Source: Henricia sp. BOLD:AAB3569 (Eukaryota > Echinodermata > Asteroidea > Spinulosida > Echinasteridae). Taken from it: DNA of 64,000 bases. Each line of letters starts with the position of its first letter. Within the stretch, counting starts at the first letter, position 1. The position numbers and the translations under genes were made by a program. Below, piece after piece: positions 13,801 through 21,851 of this stretch. The notes under the pieces are model-generated. The model was given only the letters and a program-made list of their open reading frames with translations. It searched no databases and was not told the origin of the DNA. The DNA lies in the NCBI GenBank assembly GCA_037783545.1, contig JBBELK010000060.1, positions 992,001-1,056,000 of the forward strand, written 5' to 3'.

Positions 13801-16800
13801 CCGTGAATTCGCGGTTTAGAGCGGTTTGCGAGCAAGAGAGATACATGTTTGCTTATTACTGATTCGGGATAGCCGTCCTTGCGCAGGATTGACTTGATAT
13901 GGTTTATTTCGTCATGTAGCTTACACAGGGAACAGATGTTTCCTGCTCTTGACACCAGTACATTGATCAAGCCTATTTTGTACCAAGTAGCTTTATTGGG
14001 ACTCATTTAGTGATTTTTCTCTTACCCCTTGTTTAGTATGTCTGCATGCAGTATTAGTTCAAAATAGTCTGTCTCTGGTAAACATGCACATTATTTCTAG
14101 CTTTGTGCTTCGGCACTTAAAGGGGCAATCAGAGTTTATTTCTCCACTTCACGGAAACATGTGAATCTTTGCGCGATGAGCAGCGCCCACTGTTGTTCAG
14201 CTCCGACATCGGCTGTTTTCATAATGACCGTTTTCGTCTGTGGCTCTGGCCTGGTGTATCCCAGCCAGTAAATTTTTAGCATACAAATATATAGAGGACG
14301 CCTGCTATGCAAAGTTTGCCAAACCAAACACAAACCTTAAATAATAGTTTAAATGCTAGCTTAGTGTCCGTGGTTCTCAGCAAATTCGATTTTGTTTTTC
14401 TCCGAACAAATGTTTAAAGCATTTACAAACTTTATTTCAAAACCACCGTCTTCGTCTGTGGCTCCGGCCTGGTGTATCCCAGCAATACTAATGGATTAAG
14501 AAACATCTTGGGCCAATGCTAATTTGAACGTTCACCCCTCTTGAGCATATTTATTAACACCAAGAGAATTCACGAAGGTAAACTACACCCAAAGGAAGAC
14601 ATCGAATTCAAAATACCGAGCCTGACCGTAAAACACCAAGCGTTTCAAAAACGGCTTTTATGTGGAACAGATTTTGCGCGTACGTCGACACATCCAAACG
14701 TATCACGTGCATAGCTACGCCCTGGTTACTGCTATTTGCATATAAATTGCCCGCCGACCCCGTACTTTTTATTGGGAAAATACTCCAAAATCATAAAGTG
14801 GATGGATCGAAAAAGGTAGGTGGATTGTATTTTTATTCATAGACTATCGACTGGTTCAAATAAATCGTGATTTTTGGCGAGACCCAGTCTTCGGACAGTA
14901 CGGACTCTGATTACCTCTTTAAACAAATGGTGTCACAATGTTGCCACTACCAAAGTGGTATGATTTGTTTGAGGTGGCTTTAAACCAGAACATGTACATG
15001 TAAGTGGGATGGAGGAATATAATGAGGTATCTACTTTGCATGGCCAGGGCTCGACCTTAACGCTAGCCCGGCGTACATTGTCTAGTAAAAACTGCTGTGG
15101 GCAAGTAAAATCCACTTTTCAACTTGCCCGGCGGGCTACTTAAAACATGTGCACATTCCTTGTTTTCCAGATGTGATTATTGAAAATAAAACGAACTCTT
15201 CAAAGCTTTACCTTTTGCGGCATGCAAACGACGATTGCGCATTGCATTTTTCCACGTGCAACACACGGCCACAGCTAGCTTGGGTCTGCATTGTGTCCAA
15301 CACAGCTTGTGTGCAATATACGTGCATAGACATACATGCATCTGGTATCCGACTGCGGCCCCAGACTGGCTCGGCCCCAAACTCGGCCCCAGACCAACTC
15401 GGCCCCCATTGCCTTGTGTACAAACTCGGCCCCAGACTGGCTCGGCCCCAATTGCCTTGTGTACAAACTCGTACCCAGACTGATTCGGCCCCAATTGCCT
15501 TGTGTACAAACTCGGCCCCAGACCAACTCGGCCCCATTGCCTTGTGTACAAACTCGGCCCCAGACTGACTCGGCCCCAAACAGGCTAAACATTTGATTTT
15601 TCCCCAAAAGTCCATATACAGTGTGTTTTCAAAGATTTTAAGGACCTTTTTTTTTCATTAGGAGAGCTATTAGCTCTCCTCGATTATCTCAGAAGAGCAA
15701 TTTAGGGCTCTCCTGACTTTTTTTTAAAATGAAGGACTGAAGAAGAGGAGGAAGAACATCCCGACTCCACTACCAGCGATAGTGATTTCTAGCCATAGGG
15801 GGGATGAACAAAAATCAACGTTCTCAGTAGACAGTGCTAGTCAATATTTTAATGCTTTTTTTTTTTTATTTTTCAAACATTTCATGGGCTAGTAAAAATG
15901 TCTGCGGGCTAGTAAAAAACACAATTTACTAGCCCAGTGGGCTACTCTCTAATTAAGGGCAAGCCCTGATGGCAAAGTCATCATAGAAACATGGAGTTAA
16001 GAAGGATAAAGTTGCTTGTGTGGAGGCTGTTACAACTGTTAACATTGTAACCAACAGATAACGTTCCACCAGCTGATAATTAACCAATACTGTATCCAAA
16101 AAAAGGTAAAGGTAGTTCCATACTCATCCAAATAGCGTTGGGGACGTGCCGGAAAGAGCGGCATTGTTTCCTGAGCCTCGACATAATGTAGTATGGTGGC
16201 CAGTTCCTTTCTCCGCCGCCTGCACCTTCGCTTGATCTATATAATGTACTTGAAGGTTACTACACTATCAGTAGTGCTGTAACGAAGTCCGCAAGTTCGG
16301 GTTCGGCTCGGTTCGGCAAAAGTTCGAAAATGTCTTTCCGAACATTTGTTCGGTTCGGGTTCGGCAAGTATTACCGGCAGTGTGGGTTGAAAGTGATCAC
16401 GCCATGTGCAGCTGGCTTTCTTCATAAAGCATGAATTTTGTTATTGTACTGTCGGAACTTACAGTGTGCATGCATTTTGTGGTTTGTACTTGAGGGCGTT
16501 CGCAATCGAACCGTTCTAATCAATCGACAATTATCAACACATCGTGCAGATGCGTACTGCGCGGTAACTGTATGACTTTGGCACATTGCAGCCATGAAGC
16601 CAATACAATATTTTCAATACAGTCATTTATATGGATGGAGAAAGGAAAGTCATGACATGCATGTCGTCGGGCGCCGGGCTAAAAATATTGGGTCTGATTC
16701 AGCACAGGAATTGCTTTGTACAGTGAATGTGACGTTCGACAGTTAAATTCAAAGCATTTTTGCAATATAGAAAGTCATTTTGAGTGCGTTTTTTACATTC

Positions 16801-17235
16801 GGGAATCCAGCTCTCTTAAATATTTTTCCTTTAAAATACGTAAGATGTGGAATCTAAAGTGAACCACTGAGTGAAACTGAGTGAAATGTTCGGTTCAGTC
16901 CGAAAGTGCCAAGTTCGGTAAAATCCCGTTCAGTTCGTCCGTTGGGTTACATCATTAACTATTAGTCAGTTGTTGTTCTTAAATTTTCGGTCCGAACCAC
17001 AATAATGTAACAAAAATTGATCTATAGATGGAGAAATGTTTTTCCTTTGAGCTTTGGTTGTTCGTGTCAACAGATTTCAACTGAAAAACACCACGCCGAA
17101 ATGCTGCGAGACAAAGGTCAGCGGTTATGCACGGCCCTGCAGGACATAGTGCAGACAGCCAGTTCACATGCAGACGTGGCTGTGTCATCATTAGCAGCTG
17201 ATGTGCTTAAGACGGCTGGAGTCAAAGTGAGATGA
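1734..17235 (+). CDS. ULK4: ULK4-like pseudokinase, C-terminal ARM/HEAT-repeat half (10 exons, 5' end outside window)
   Basis: Join 1734-1873, 4254-4375, 6256-6364, 7026-7172, 8536-8767, 9104-9258, 9723-9889, 11564-11662, 12665-12847, 17074-17235. All junctions are AG/GT and the phases agree throughout, giving about 505 codons and a TGA stop at 17233. The protein is a run of amphipathic helices with no catalytic kinase motifs, as expected for the C-terminal helical-repeat region of ULK4, a pseudokinase linked to cilia and microtubules; the N-terminal kinase-like domain would lie upstream. Recognisable stretches are RIFCLRLY, PVYGLKLILALIE, LYPVLFQVLLDHQ, ESLLLTSKPF and KLLLRFIKRV. The identification rests on my memory of the family, not a search; STK36/Fused, another kinase with C-terminal helical repeats, is the main alternative. 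The first visible exon is internal because it opens with the last base of a split codon. Confidence 0.65.
1894..2190 (+). repeat. Dispersed repeat, family R2, copy b
   Basis: About 300 bp closely matching 527-845, including ccagggtgtgcccaaacagt and the 'ttacgctaattacgggaagg' stretch, with a longer A-run. It lies in the intron right after an ULK4-like exon. Confidence 0.6.
3023..3980. mobile_element. Composite TIR element with a nested R1 copy
   Basis: The left end 'gtcattccatgaagttgaga' is the inverse of the right end 'ttctcaactttgtggaatga'. A reverse-oriented R1 repeat fills 3383-3685, so the outer element was probably its landing site. Related GGGTCATTCCA ends occur at 22297, 23905 and 27892. 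Confidence 0.55.
3383..3685 (-). repeat. Dispersed repeat, family R1, copy b
   Basis: Reverse complement of 1-300: begins near 'agttctgacctgtcaatcaa' and ends 'ctaatgaatctgtgc'. It contains 'gaaacatgaatacctttgag', the inverse of the start of copy a. Confidence 0.6.
4254..4375 (+). CDS. ULK4: ULK4-like exon 2 of window
   Basis: Acceptor TTTTTTAG at 4246-4253, donor GTCAGA at 4376. The split G completes a Glu codon; it reads EDALSSLDAVEGRKH and ends YLVTSQ in phase 0. It is immediately followed by the large foldback element at 4419. Confidence 0.7.
4419..5229. mobile_element. Large foldback element with repeated CCCGAGCTCGGG palindromes
   Basis: Ends caccctgtttacacttgatc and gatcaagtgtaaacagggtg are exact inverses. 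The arms of several hundred bases mirror each other (for example 'ggccccggatcagaccc' with 'gggtctgatccggggcc'); the centre is near 4895-4908 (gtgtaaacacggtg / caccgtgtttacac). The left arm carries an extra segment near 4720-4850. At least eight palindromic ccgagctcgg cores are present. Open frames here are shadows of the palindrome. Confidence 0.8.
5512..6125 (-). mobile_element. Tc1/mariner remnant with TIRs
   Basis: TIRs tacactacatatcaaaactt and the inverse of 'aagttttgatgggtagtgta' delimit 614 bp. On the minus strand around 5830-5960 there is a transposase C-terminal relic with HDLNPIELLWKELDRKV, the third catalytic region of Tc1-like DDE enzymes. The remainder of the transposase is deleted, so it is non-autonomous. 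Confidence 0.8.
6256..6364 (+). CDS. ULK4: ULK4-like exon 3 of window
   Basis: Acceptor CTGTAG at 6250-6255, donor GTAGGT at 6365. It reads VFRPRIIGQQLLTDLG and LLMHVQSLDCRE, ending in phase 1. The tandem GTAGGTAGGT at the donor gives two possible donors 4 bases apart; only the first keeps frame with the next exon. Confidence 0.7.
6483..6796 (+). repeat. Dispersed repeat, family R3 (ttcgcccc element), copy a
   Basis: Starts ggcggtatacatggttgata and carries 'cgtctcatgagac' followed by tandem 'ttcgccc(ca)aa..cca' subunits of roughly 17-34 bp. Fuller copies lie at 28712-29265 and 55585-56055; a reverse tail is at 49495-49655. Confidence 0.65.
6797..6912 (-). mobile_element. Deleted tRNA-Leu-type SINE
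   Basis: Shares 'ctggaccaacggctttacat' and 'cttccgaaggatg' with the full copy at 18420-18757 and then jumps straight to the tRNA-like head 'ccactcgaccacgg', so its middle part is lost. Confidence 0.6.
7026..7172 (+). CDS. ULK4: ULK4-like exon 4 of window
   Basis: Acceptor TCTACAG at 7019-7025, donor GTAAGG at 7173. It reads GVSGTTDFTNTVLSIVEAIA and IIIQYILPPLALLVSS, helical repeat sequence, phase 1 to phase 1. Confidence 0.72.
7290..7710. repeat. Dispersed repeat, family R4, copy a
   Basis: Contains 'ttttccatgggttatgacat', 'caaggatatcatc' and 'aagcagtgcagtgatcac'. A parallel copy covers 25600-25920; partial relatives are at 12340-12536 and in the TTAA element 20551-20917. Confidence 0.55.
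8536..8767 (+). CDS. ULK4: ULK4-like exon 5 of window
   Basis: Acceptor TTTTTCTCAG at 8526-8535, donor GTAATG at 8768. The largest exon of the set, with GDTRIFCLRLYVETTSLYL, LPHCEQILLDPDPVPVYG and LKLILALIEKSPGYI. This is the most family-like stretch: an ARM-type helix pair after a loop rich in Asp and Pro. Ends in phase 2. Confidence 0.75.
9104..9258 (+). CDS. ULK4: ULK4-like exon 6 of window
   Basis: A long T tract and CAG at 9101-9103, donor GTGAGT at 9259. It reads KIEELELYPVLFQVLLDHQN and IFHCLVSHKETDIKALCNQ, phase 2 to phase 1. Confidence 0.75.
9333..9480. repeat. Dispersed repeat, family R5, diverged copy
   Basis: 'gttgcacagaccgagctgag' and 'cagactcattaaaatatgaa' correspond to the palindromic MITEs at 27580-27810 and 55060-55280. 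The right arm is eroded. Confidence 0.45.
9723..9889 (+). CDS. ULK4: ULK4-like exon 7 of window
   Basis: Acceptor TTCATGTAG ends at 9722, donor GTACTG at 9890. It reads GLVDHLCNLLQQGVTIN and VLLLLTGLLNTIFILLKY, ending AIVRQVLQ in phase 0. Confidence 0.75.
10667..11167. mobile_element. TIR MITE rich in inverted subrepeats (TA target)
   Basis: The ends 'aatacccccgtcacaccgga' and 'atccggtctgacgggggtat' are inverses with a flanking TA. The interior is built from short 'accgcagtggcaccgcc' blocks in both orientations. No transposase. Confidence 0.7.
11564..11662 (+). CDS. ULK4: ULK4-like exon 8 of window
   Basis: Acceptor TTTTCCTTAG at 11554-11563, donor GTAAGA at 11663. Exactly 33 codons, phase 0 to 0: AKKSGVESDTQGAESLLL then FMEVTECFMQL. 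Confidence 0.75.
11830..12340. repeat. Three diverged tandem units of about 165 bp
   Basis: Each unit carries 'ttttctgaaaatgtct', 'ccccaactcattttg' and 'gtcctgtcaaaatcgtc'. The long reverse open frame over it is a product of the repeat, not a gene. Confidence 0.55.
12665..12847 (+). CDS. ULK4: ULK4-like exon 9 of window
   Basis: Acceptor TTGTTCAG at 12657-12664, donor GTAAGT at 12848. It encodes 61 codons in phase 0: ICSKEREIKHTSCECLSLLG, GEHSDIMSS and KLLLRFIKRV. Confidence 0.75.
13062..13202. mobile_element. Palindromic TTAA MITE (family T1), copy a
   Basis: TTAA at 13062-13065 and 13199-13202 flanks a near-perfect palindrome of 133 bp whose ends read a(a)ggcacaggctcgtcagca. Other copies: 20192-20331 and 53601-53708. 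TTAA target duplication is the hallmark of piggyBac-type transposition (established), so these are probably piggyBac-mobilised MITEs (inference). Confidence 0.78.
13260..14009 (-). mobile_element. Penelope-like retroelement fragment with GIY-YIG endonuclease
   Basis: Read on the minus strand: KIGLINVLVSRAGNICSLC, ILRKDGYPESVISKHVSLLL, then PRVIVTARKLLP, NVIYKFR, a stop at the position of the usual Cys, RCEARYVGRTSKRLADRIKQ, and in another frame SAIGQHLLDHPECLKQY and LHILEATLIKF. VIYKF...ARYVGRT...RIKQH is the GIY-YIG nuclease of Penelope-like elements. The reverse-transcriptase part is missing apart from its C-terminal edge, and there are frame breaks and an internal stop, so it is dead. Confidence 0.82.
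14117..14922. mobile_element. TTAA-flanked TIR element (family T4)
   Basis: TTAA at 14117-14120 and 14919-14922; ends aggggcaatcagagt and the inverse of actctgattacctct match at most positions. The interior contains an internal repeat 'ggcctggtgtatcccagc' twice and no ORF. Confidence 0.6.
15045..15968. mobile_element. Non-autonomous hAT-like element with CAGGGCT ends
   Basis: The ends CAGGGCT(C)G and C(A)AGCCCTG are inverse and flanked by the 5-bp direct repeat ATGGC (15040-15044 and 15969-15973). Internal 'gggctagtaaa' motifs repeat near both ends. Around 15735-15790 an acidic open end TEEEEEHPDSTTSDSDF with a stop may be the relic of an ORF. CAGGG termini fit hAT-type elements; a 5-bp target duplication is shorter than the usual 8, so the superfamily is uncertain. 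Confidence 0.6.
15358..15585 (+). repeat. Minisatellite of about 43 bp, four to five units
   Basis: Units of 'actcggccccagact/cc' plus 'gccttgtgtacaaactcggc' recur at 15411, 15451, 15496 and 15539. It lies inside the CAGGGCT element. Open frames in both directions are a by-product. Confidence 0.75.
15975..17073. other. ULK4 intron stretch without recognised genes
   Basis: Contains cggttcgg-rich tracts at 16270-16400 and 16880-16935 (forward and reverse orientations, perhaps ends of one element). No exon with consistent splice sites was seen. Confidence 0.4.
17074..17235 (+). CDS. ULK4: ULK4-like terminal exon
   Basis: Acceptor GTCAACAG ends at 17073. It encodes ISTEKHHAEMLRDKGQRLC, QDIVQTASSHADVAVSSLAA and DVLKTAGVKVR, then TGA at 17233-17235. 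AATAAA lies at 17237-17242, almost touching the stop codon, so the true polyadenylation signal is probably further downstream and was not identified. Confidence 0.75.
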   Translation: MSTEKHHAEMLRDKGQRLCTALQDIVQTASSHADVAVSSLAADVLKTAGVKVR

Positions 17236-17287
17236 AAATAAAACAACACCTAAACTTTCACAGACTTCTAGAAAGTATACCACTGTA

Positions 17288-17425
17288 CATCATAGCTCAG
17301 CAGGTAGAGCATCTGCTTGGAGAGTCAGAGGTCCGGGTTTGAATCCTAATGATAGGAGGACTATATGATTTTTCTCCCATCTTATGTTTGGTTGTTTCAT
17401 TTCAATGGTGATTAGGCATCATAAT
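17288..17425 (+). mobile_element. tRNA-derived SINE, family S2, copy a
   Basis: A tRNA-like head with A-box 'tagctcagcaggtagagc' and B-box 'gtttgaatcc', followed by 'ggtgattaggcatcat'. A second copy is at 26098-26240 with the same tail. A functional tRNA is unlikely because the acceptor stem does not close. Confidence 0.65.
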
Positions 17426-17501
17426 GCATTCACAGGCTTTTAGATATATGTGCATACAGGCTTTGACATTCACTGAGGCCACCAATGGACTCATGCCCTT
17501 C

Positions 17502-17716
17502 TGAGTTGGCCCTGATGCCCGGCTGAGTTGGCCCTGATGCCCGGCTGAGTTGGCCCTGATGCCCGGCTGAGTTGGCCCTGATGCCCGGCTGAGTTGGCCC
17601 TGATGCCCGGCTGAGTTGGCCCTGATGCCCGGCTGAGTTGGCCCTGATGCCCGGCTGAGTTGGCCCTGATGCCCGGCTGAGTTGGCCCTGATGCCCGGCT
17701 GAGTTGGCCCTGATGC
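17502..17716. repeat. 22-bp minisatellite, about ten near-identical units
   Basis: Unit ctgagttggccctgatgccc(gg) repeats head to tail with almost no variation. The three minus-strand open frames of 97-135 residues (RANSAGHQGQLSRASGPTQP-type) exist only because 22 is not a multiple of 3. Confidence 0.9.
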
Positions 17717-17885
17717 TGAGTTGGCCCAAGATGCGTATGCCCCTTCAAGATACACACTTTCTGAAGCCAACTTGCACAATTCATAGTTTACCCAATTAAC
17801 CCCACCCACTTAGTTACTTTTGCTGTGCCTAACACGCCATCACAAAACGCGGGCAACAATAAGGACTCTGTGCTTGGACCATGAA

Positions 17886-18020
17886 AAGCACAGATTCATT
17901 GGAGAAAACTCCTTGGTATTTATGTTTCAGGGTCGACGGTTAACTTAGCCCACACTGAGTATATAAAAGGATTACAAATATTCATAAAATATGCACTTTC
18001 TTACCTTTGAACTGTAATTC
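17886..18020 (+). repeat. Dispersed repeat, family R1, partial copy c
   Basis: Starts agcacagattcattggagaa and carries 'tgtttcagggtcgac' and 'tgcactttcttacctttgaa'. Confidence 0.6.
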
Positions 18021-18053
18021 ATTATTGTGTAAGACCTTCGAACTGGCCAATTG

Positions 18054-18175
18054 GCACTGGCATGCTCGGTGGCTAGTATGCAGGAGGTCGTGGGTTCGAG
18101 TCCCATCCAAGCACACTGAGTTTTAGTGTGTTCTTAGGAAAAGTGCTTATATATTGTGATGAATCTTGTCACACA
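18054..18175 (+). mobile_element. tRNA-like SINE, family S3, copy a
   Basis: tRNA-like head 'gctcggtggctagtatgca' with a strong B-box 'gggttcgagtccca', then 'agtgtgttctta..aaaagtg'. A head-to-head double copy lies at 59878-60063. Confidence 0.55.
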
Positions 18176-18419
18176 GTAATATATTCATATATAATATGGA
18201 GAAGGGCTTGATGTGTTGTTTTTGTATGTTTGTCGCCCACAGGGTCAAAACTCGTTTTCTGTGGAAATCCTGTTGTAGGCCTAAATGTTTTATTTAAGTA
18301 CTGTACATGTATATATTTATTGCTGTGCTGTATATGTTTATAAATTTGCATTCAGAATGTACATATTTCCATATGTTTGTAAGTGAAATTGGACTGTATC
18401 AGCAGATATATACTTGTAT

Positions 18420-18757
18420 GTGGGCATTTATATAGCGCTCTTACACGAGGTTTTACAGCGCTTTACATCCAAATACATAGGCAGGCGACGCCAAATTTGG
18501 CAGCCAACGGCCAGAGACACCCGGGAATCCCCTCACTCTTCGTGAAAGAGTGCTCTGGGATCTTTTAAGTGCGACACACAACACACTGGACCAACGGCTT
18601 TACATCCCTTCCGAAGGATGGAGCAATTGTGGTTGAGTGTCTTGCTCAAGGGCACAGGTACCACAACCGGGTTTCGAACCCGCAACACCAAGTATTCACC
18701 CGAACATTGCGAGTCAACGACCCAAACCACTCGGCCACGGACACGGTACCCCAGATA
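18420..18757 (-). mobile_element. Full-length tRNA-Leu-derived SINE, family S1
   Basis: On the minus strand the head reads gtccgtggccgagtggtttg with B-box 'gggttcgaaaccc'. The body has 'ttgagcaagacactcaacca', 'ccatccttcggaagggatgt' and 'aaagccgttggtccagtgtg'; the tail ends 'agcgctatataaatgcc'. Other copies: 39469-39845 (+), 58000-58290 (-), 6797-6912 (deleted). The conserved body may be the Meta-type central domain known from animal SINEs (from memory, untested). Confidence 0.8.
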
Positions 18758-18759
18758 TA

Positions 18760-19740
18760 AAAAAATACTAATAATTTAAAAAGTTCATGGTCATCTTTTA
18801 CTATTTTCTTTGCCTTGTAAGTTGGCAAGTTTTCAACATCTTGCGTCAAAATCCCTAAAAATAATCACTTATTCATACATAAAAATAAACAACCGATAAG
18901 ATTTTTGTGACACAACCTGCAAATACGTCGTTTTCTTTTTGCTGGTCATTCTAGCAAAATAAATTGAATGGTACAATTTAAAGAATAGATTGAATATACC
19001 TGAAATAATTTAAACAGGGCTATTAGTCTGATAAAAACACCAAGGATTTCGTTTTCGTGCCTCATCAAACGATAGTGTACACGTAGTACTTGCTTGGTAC
19101 CAGTACTTTTTTTCAGGTAGAAGATAATAAAATTGCTGTGTCATTTATGCATAGTGTTGTGTAAATAGATAGTATTCAATAAAAGGTTTCTCAAAGATTT
19201 CTAGAAATTGCTTAAAATAGACTTTAGACATAATGATGTAATTCTTTGCTTCTACATGTGTTTTCTTATCATTTAGGGGAACCATAAGAATTATCTACAT
19301 GGACATAGAAAATGATACATGTGAATAAAGAGTGATGTCGTTGTTTTGGTTCTTTTTGCAGCAATTGAGGAGCAGGGGTGAAATAAATTTAAAAGTTGTG
19401 GCACATAATTTTTTTTGGAAGAGAAAATAAACTGTTGTCTCAGTGACGTTTTTGTGACCGCCAAGCCTCAACTACAACAATGCAATCTAGAAGACTTGAA
19501 GATATTTTGGTAAATCCCGTACATGTGGATCTAATGTATTTTATTATTCAAAAAATTGAAACTATCAGTACCATGCAACTCGGGGAAAAGGCATTGTGTT
19601 ATGCATGTATGCAGGAAATACTATGCAGAAGGAAACTATAGACAGTCAGGAATGTTCTCAACTTCATGCAATTGAATGTGAATAGGTCACTGCAGAACTG
19701 AGTGGTAACACAAAGCGGCCAATGGAAAGAATACATGTGC
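18760..19740. other. Intergenic stretch with nothing recognised
   Basis: AT-rich sequence between the ULK4-like gene and the acidic Tg1 gene. I see no exon chain, repeat pair or RNA gene here. Confidence 0.4.
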
Positions 19741-19911
19741 AATTTAGACAGGGTGTCTGCGCTGCGTGGGCTGTGCGCCTACACCAATTGTGGTCTTTTT
19801 GAGAATTCCACAAATATCGGCATTAAAGGTAGTGTACACAATTAAAACACTAGTATATATATGACAGGATTGCCAATTGGAAATTAATGTAGAAACACAA
19901 GAAAATTGCAG

Positions 19912-19984
19912 TGCCCCGACTGGGATTCGAACCCAGGTCCTTGGCATACATGGCCAACTGCTCTACCAACTGAGCTATCTGGGC
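19912..19984 (-). tRNA. tRNA-like sequence, probably a tRNA pseudogene
   Basis: 73 nt on the minus strand: acceptor GCCCAGA/TCGGGGC (one mismatch), D-arm GCTCAGTTGGTAGAGC, perfect T-arm CTGGG-TTCGAAT-CCCAG. The anticodon stem only pairs if shifted by one base and the loop then lacks the invariant U33 (CATGTAT), so a functional tRNA is doubtful. It may also be the head of a SINE, but I see no second copy. Confidence 0.45.
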
Positions 19985-20191
19985 ATCCCGCCGGAGCACC
20001 AAAACAAACTCATGCTTGCCACTCTTTTTCAAACAATGCAGTGGGGTAAATCCATGCCAACCAATTTCGCTACACTGATGGCCTATCGGTAGGCAGTGAG
20101 TGACTCTTTAAAGTGTAAAATGGTACATTTGTGGGAGAAATTGCAAACTTAAAAAAACAATTAATTGCAAACAATTTTTTGTACCATATAT

Positions 20192-20331
20192 TTAAAGGCA
20201 CAGGCTCGTCATCAATGAGCGTGCGCCAAATTCGTGCCATGAATTACGCAGCTCCATAGCAAAGGCATAGAGCTGCGTATTTCGTGGCACGAATTTGGCG
20301 CGCGCGCATTGCTGACGAGCCTTGCCTTTAA
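20192..20331. mobile_element. Palindromic TTAA MITE (family T1), copy b
   Basis: TTAA at 20192-20195 and 20328-20331 around the same palindrome as 13062-13202, including cacgaatttggcgcgcgcgc. The right terminus has lost two bases. Confidence 0.78.
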
Positions 20332-20491
20332 CACAAAAAACATGCATAGATTTTTCAGGTTTTCTGAAGTATCAATGCATCTATGTGGCTGCAATTTCTA
20401 AAAGGCAGTTTATTATCAACATTATTCTTTAGTTTAATATGTAATGCTGTCGTTCCTGGAATTTGTAAAAAGTTTAATCTGCAAATGGCCT

Positions 20492-21412
20492 TTAAAGGGC
20501 CCCTGAAATGATGTTTTTATCAATGAAATCTGTGCTATGGAACTAGTCCATTAAAGGAGCGTGACCAGAGTTTCTGGAAAATAGTTTTCGATGTAACTTA
20601 CCAATATTATCAAGTAACTCCCATACACACCTCCCATGTCCCAAAAACCCGAAAACATTCGCAATTTCCAGTAAAAAATTGAACAAAACTATCGAGTATG
20701 CTTTCAGCGGATAAACGTTGATACTTGAAAATTAGTTTACAAATAATCGGTGGATTTTCGACGATATCCTCGGAAATATGCGGCCTAGAAGCGCGGGAGT
20801 TTCAGTTTCGTAATCAGAAAAATATAACGGATGTTATGATATAAAAATCTCATGACCCATAAGGTAAGTCCCGGGGAGTTATGGGTAAAAAAAAGTGATC
20901 TGGTCACACTCCTTTAATTTACAATCATAAAAACCCTACTTGAAAGTTGTTTAGGGGGTTAAAATCAAGGTTTTTGATTTTTATGCTAATGAAAATTTAC
21001 ATATGCATGATCAAAGTGGTGATGTCACTCATTAAACTGTGCACAAAAGTTTCCACAATTTTCTCCAACTTGCTGAAACTTTTGTAACCCATGATGGTTT
21101 AGGTTTGTTTTACATGTTGCCTGTTGCAAACCATGAAAAAAACCAAGGCTGGAAACTGCAGCATTGTTCCACAATTCCAGTTTAAAGTCTTATGTTTTTC
21201 TTTGCTTTTCTGCTGTGTGTTCCTAAAGTGACATGCCCCAAACAGCCCCCTCTGTCTGTGAGTTTATGTGAAGAAATTTTCAAAGTTGAAAAATGCCACT
21301 TTTTATTCATGGGGCATCAAAATAAACAGTAGTATTATCTTTCTACACAAGTAATCCTTCATATGCAGCAAAAACTGTGCATAAAGTTATTGAGCATTTC
21401 AGGGCCCTTTAA
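20492..21412. mobile_element. TTAA element (family T2), copy a, interrupted by a second TTAA element
   Basis: TTAA at 20492-20495 and 21409-21412; ends agggcccctgaaatg and the inverse of catttcagggccct. Without the insert at 20551-20917 it is about 558 bp and parallels 59285-59850 (reverse orientation, 566 bp) over its whole length. Confidence 0.82.
20551..20917. mobile_element. TTAA element (family T3) nested in T2
   Basis: TTAA at 20551-20554 and 20914-20917; ends aggagcgtgaccaga and the inverse of ctggtcacactcct. The uninterrupted T2 copy at 59788-59791 has a single TTAA at exactly this site, proving the TTAA duplication. The interior shares 'ggatatcctcggaaatat'-type sequence with family R4. 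Confidence 0.85.
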
Positions 21413-21851
21413 TCTTTAACAAATTCAATAGAACAAGACACTCCCCTGCAGGTACAGTACATGATTTTCAGTTCGGAATGCTTTTGTAGTAAAGTTAGTC
21501 TTATGGGTTGATCAACAATAAAACTAGGTGTGCTCAAGAGCCGTTCAAACATAAGCCCACAAGACAAGCTTAACGCAACCAAAGTTTGACAACGAACCAA
21601 AGCAACAGACGGACTTTGATCCGTTAAAGTTTGCTCATTAGCGACAAGCTTCACTGATTGGCCGATAAGCTTAGCAGGCACTTGACGCCGACAAGTTGCT
21701 GGTCAAACTACAAGTGGCTTTTTGTAGAGCTCTACGATACTCGTACAGGAGTTTCATTTTGGTTGTAAGTGCAAACTCGTAGAGGACCATACATGCACAG
21801 CATGTGAAATATTTCTCTGTTAGTTGCAAGTTTGAAATTGATTTTTCTGCC

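Noticed and set aside
15177-15615. Several 80-140 residue frames with SAPIALCTN or GPSQSGAE repeats
   Set aside because: Products of the 43-bp minisatellite in the CAGGGCT element.
17402-17809. Three minus-strand frames of 97-135 residues, Gly/Gln/Ser-rich repeats
   Set aside because: Pure translation of the 22-bp minisatellite in three frames; no splice sites, no start context.
19912-19984. A working tRNA gene
   Set aside because: Good D and T arms, but the anticodon stem is out of register and U33 is missing; kept only as a likely pseudogene.
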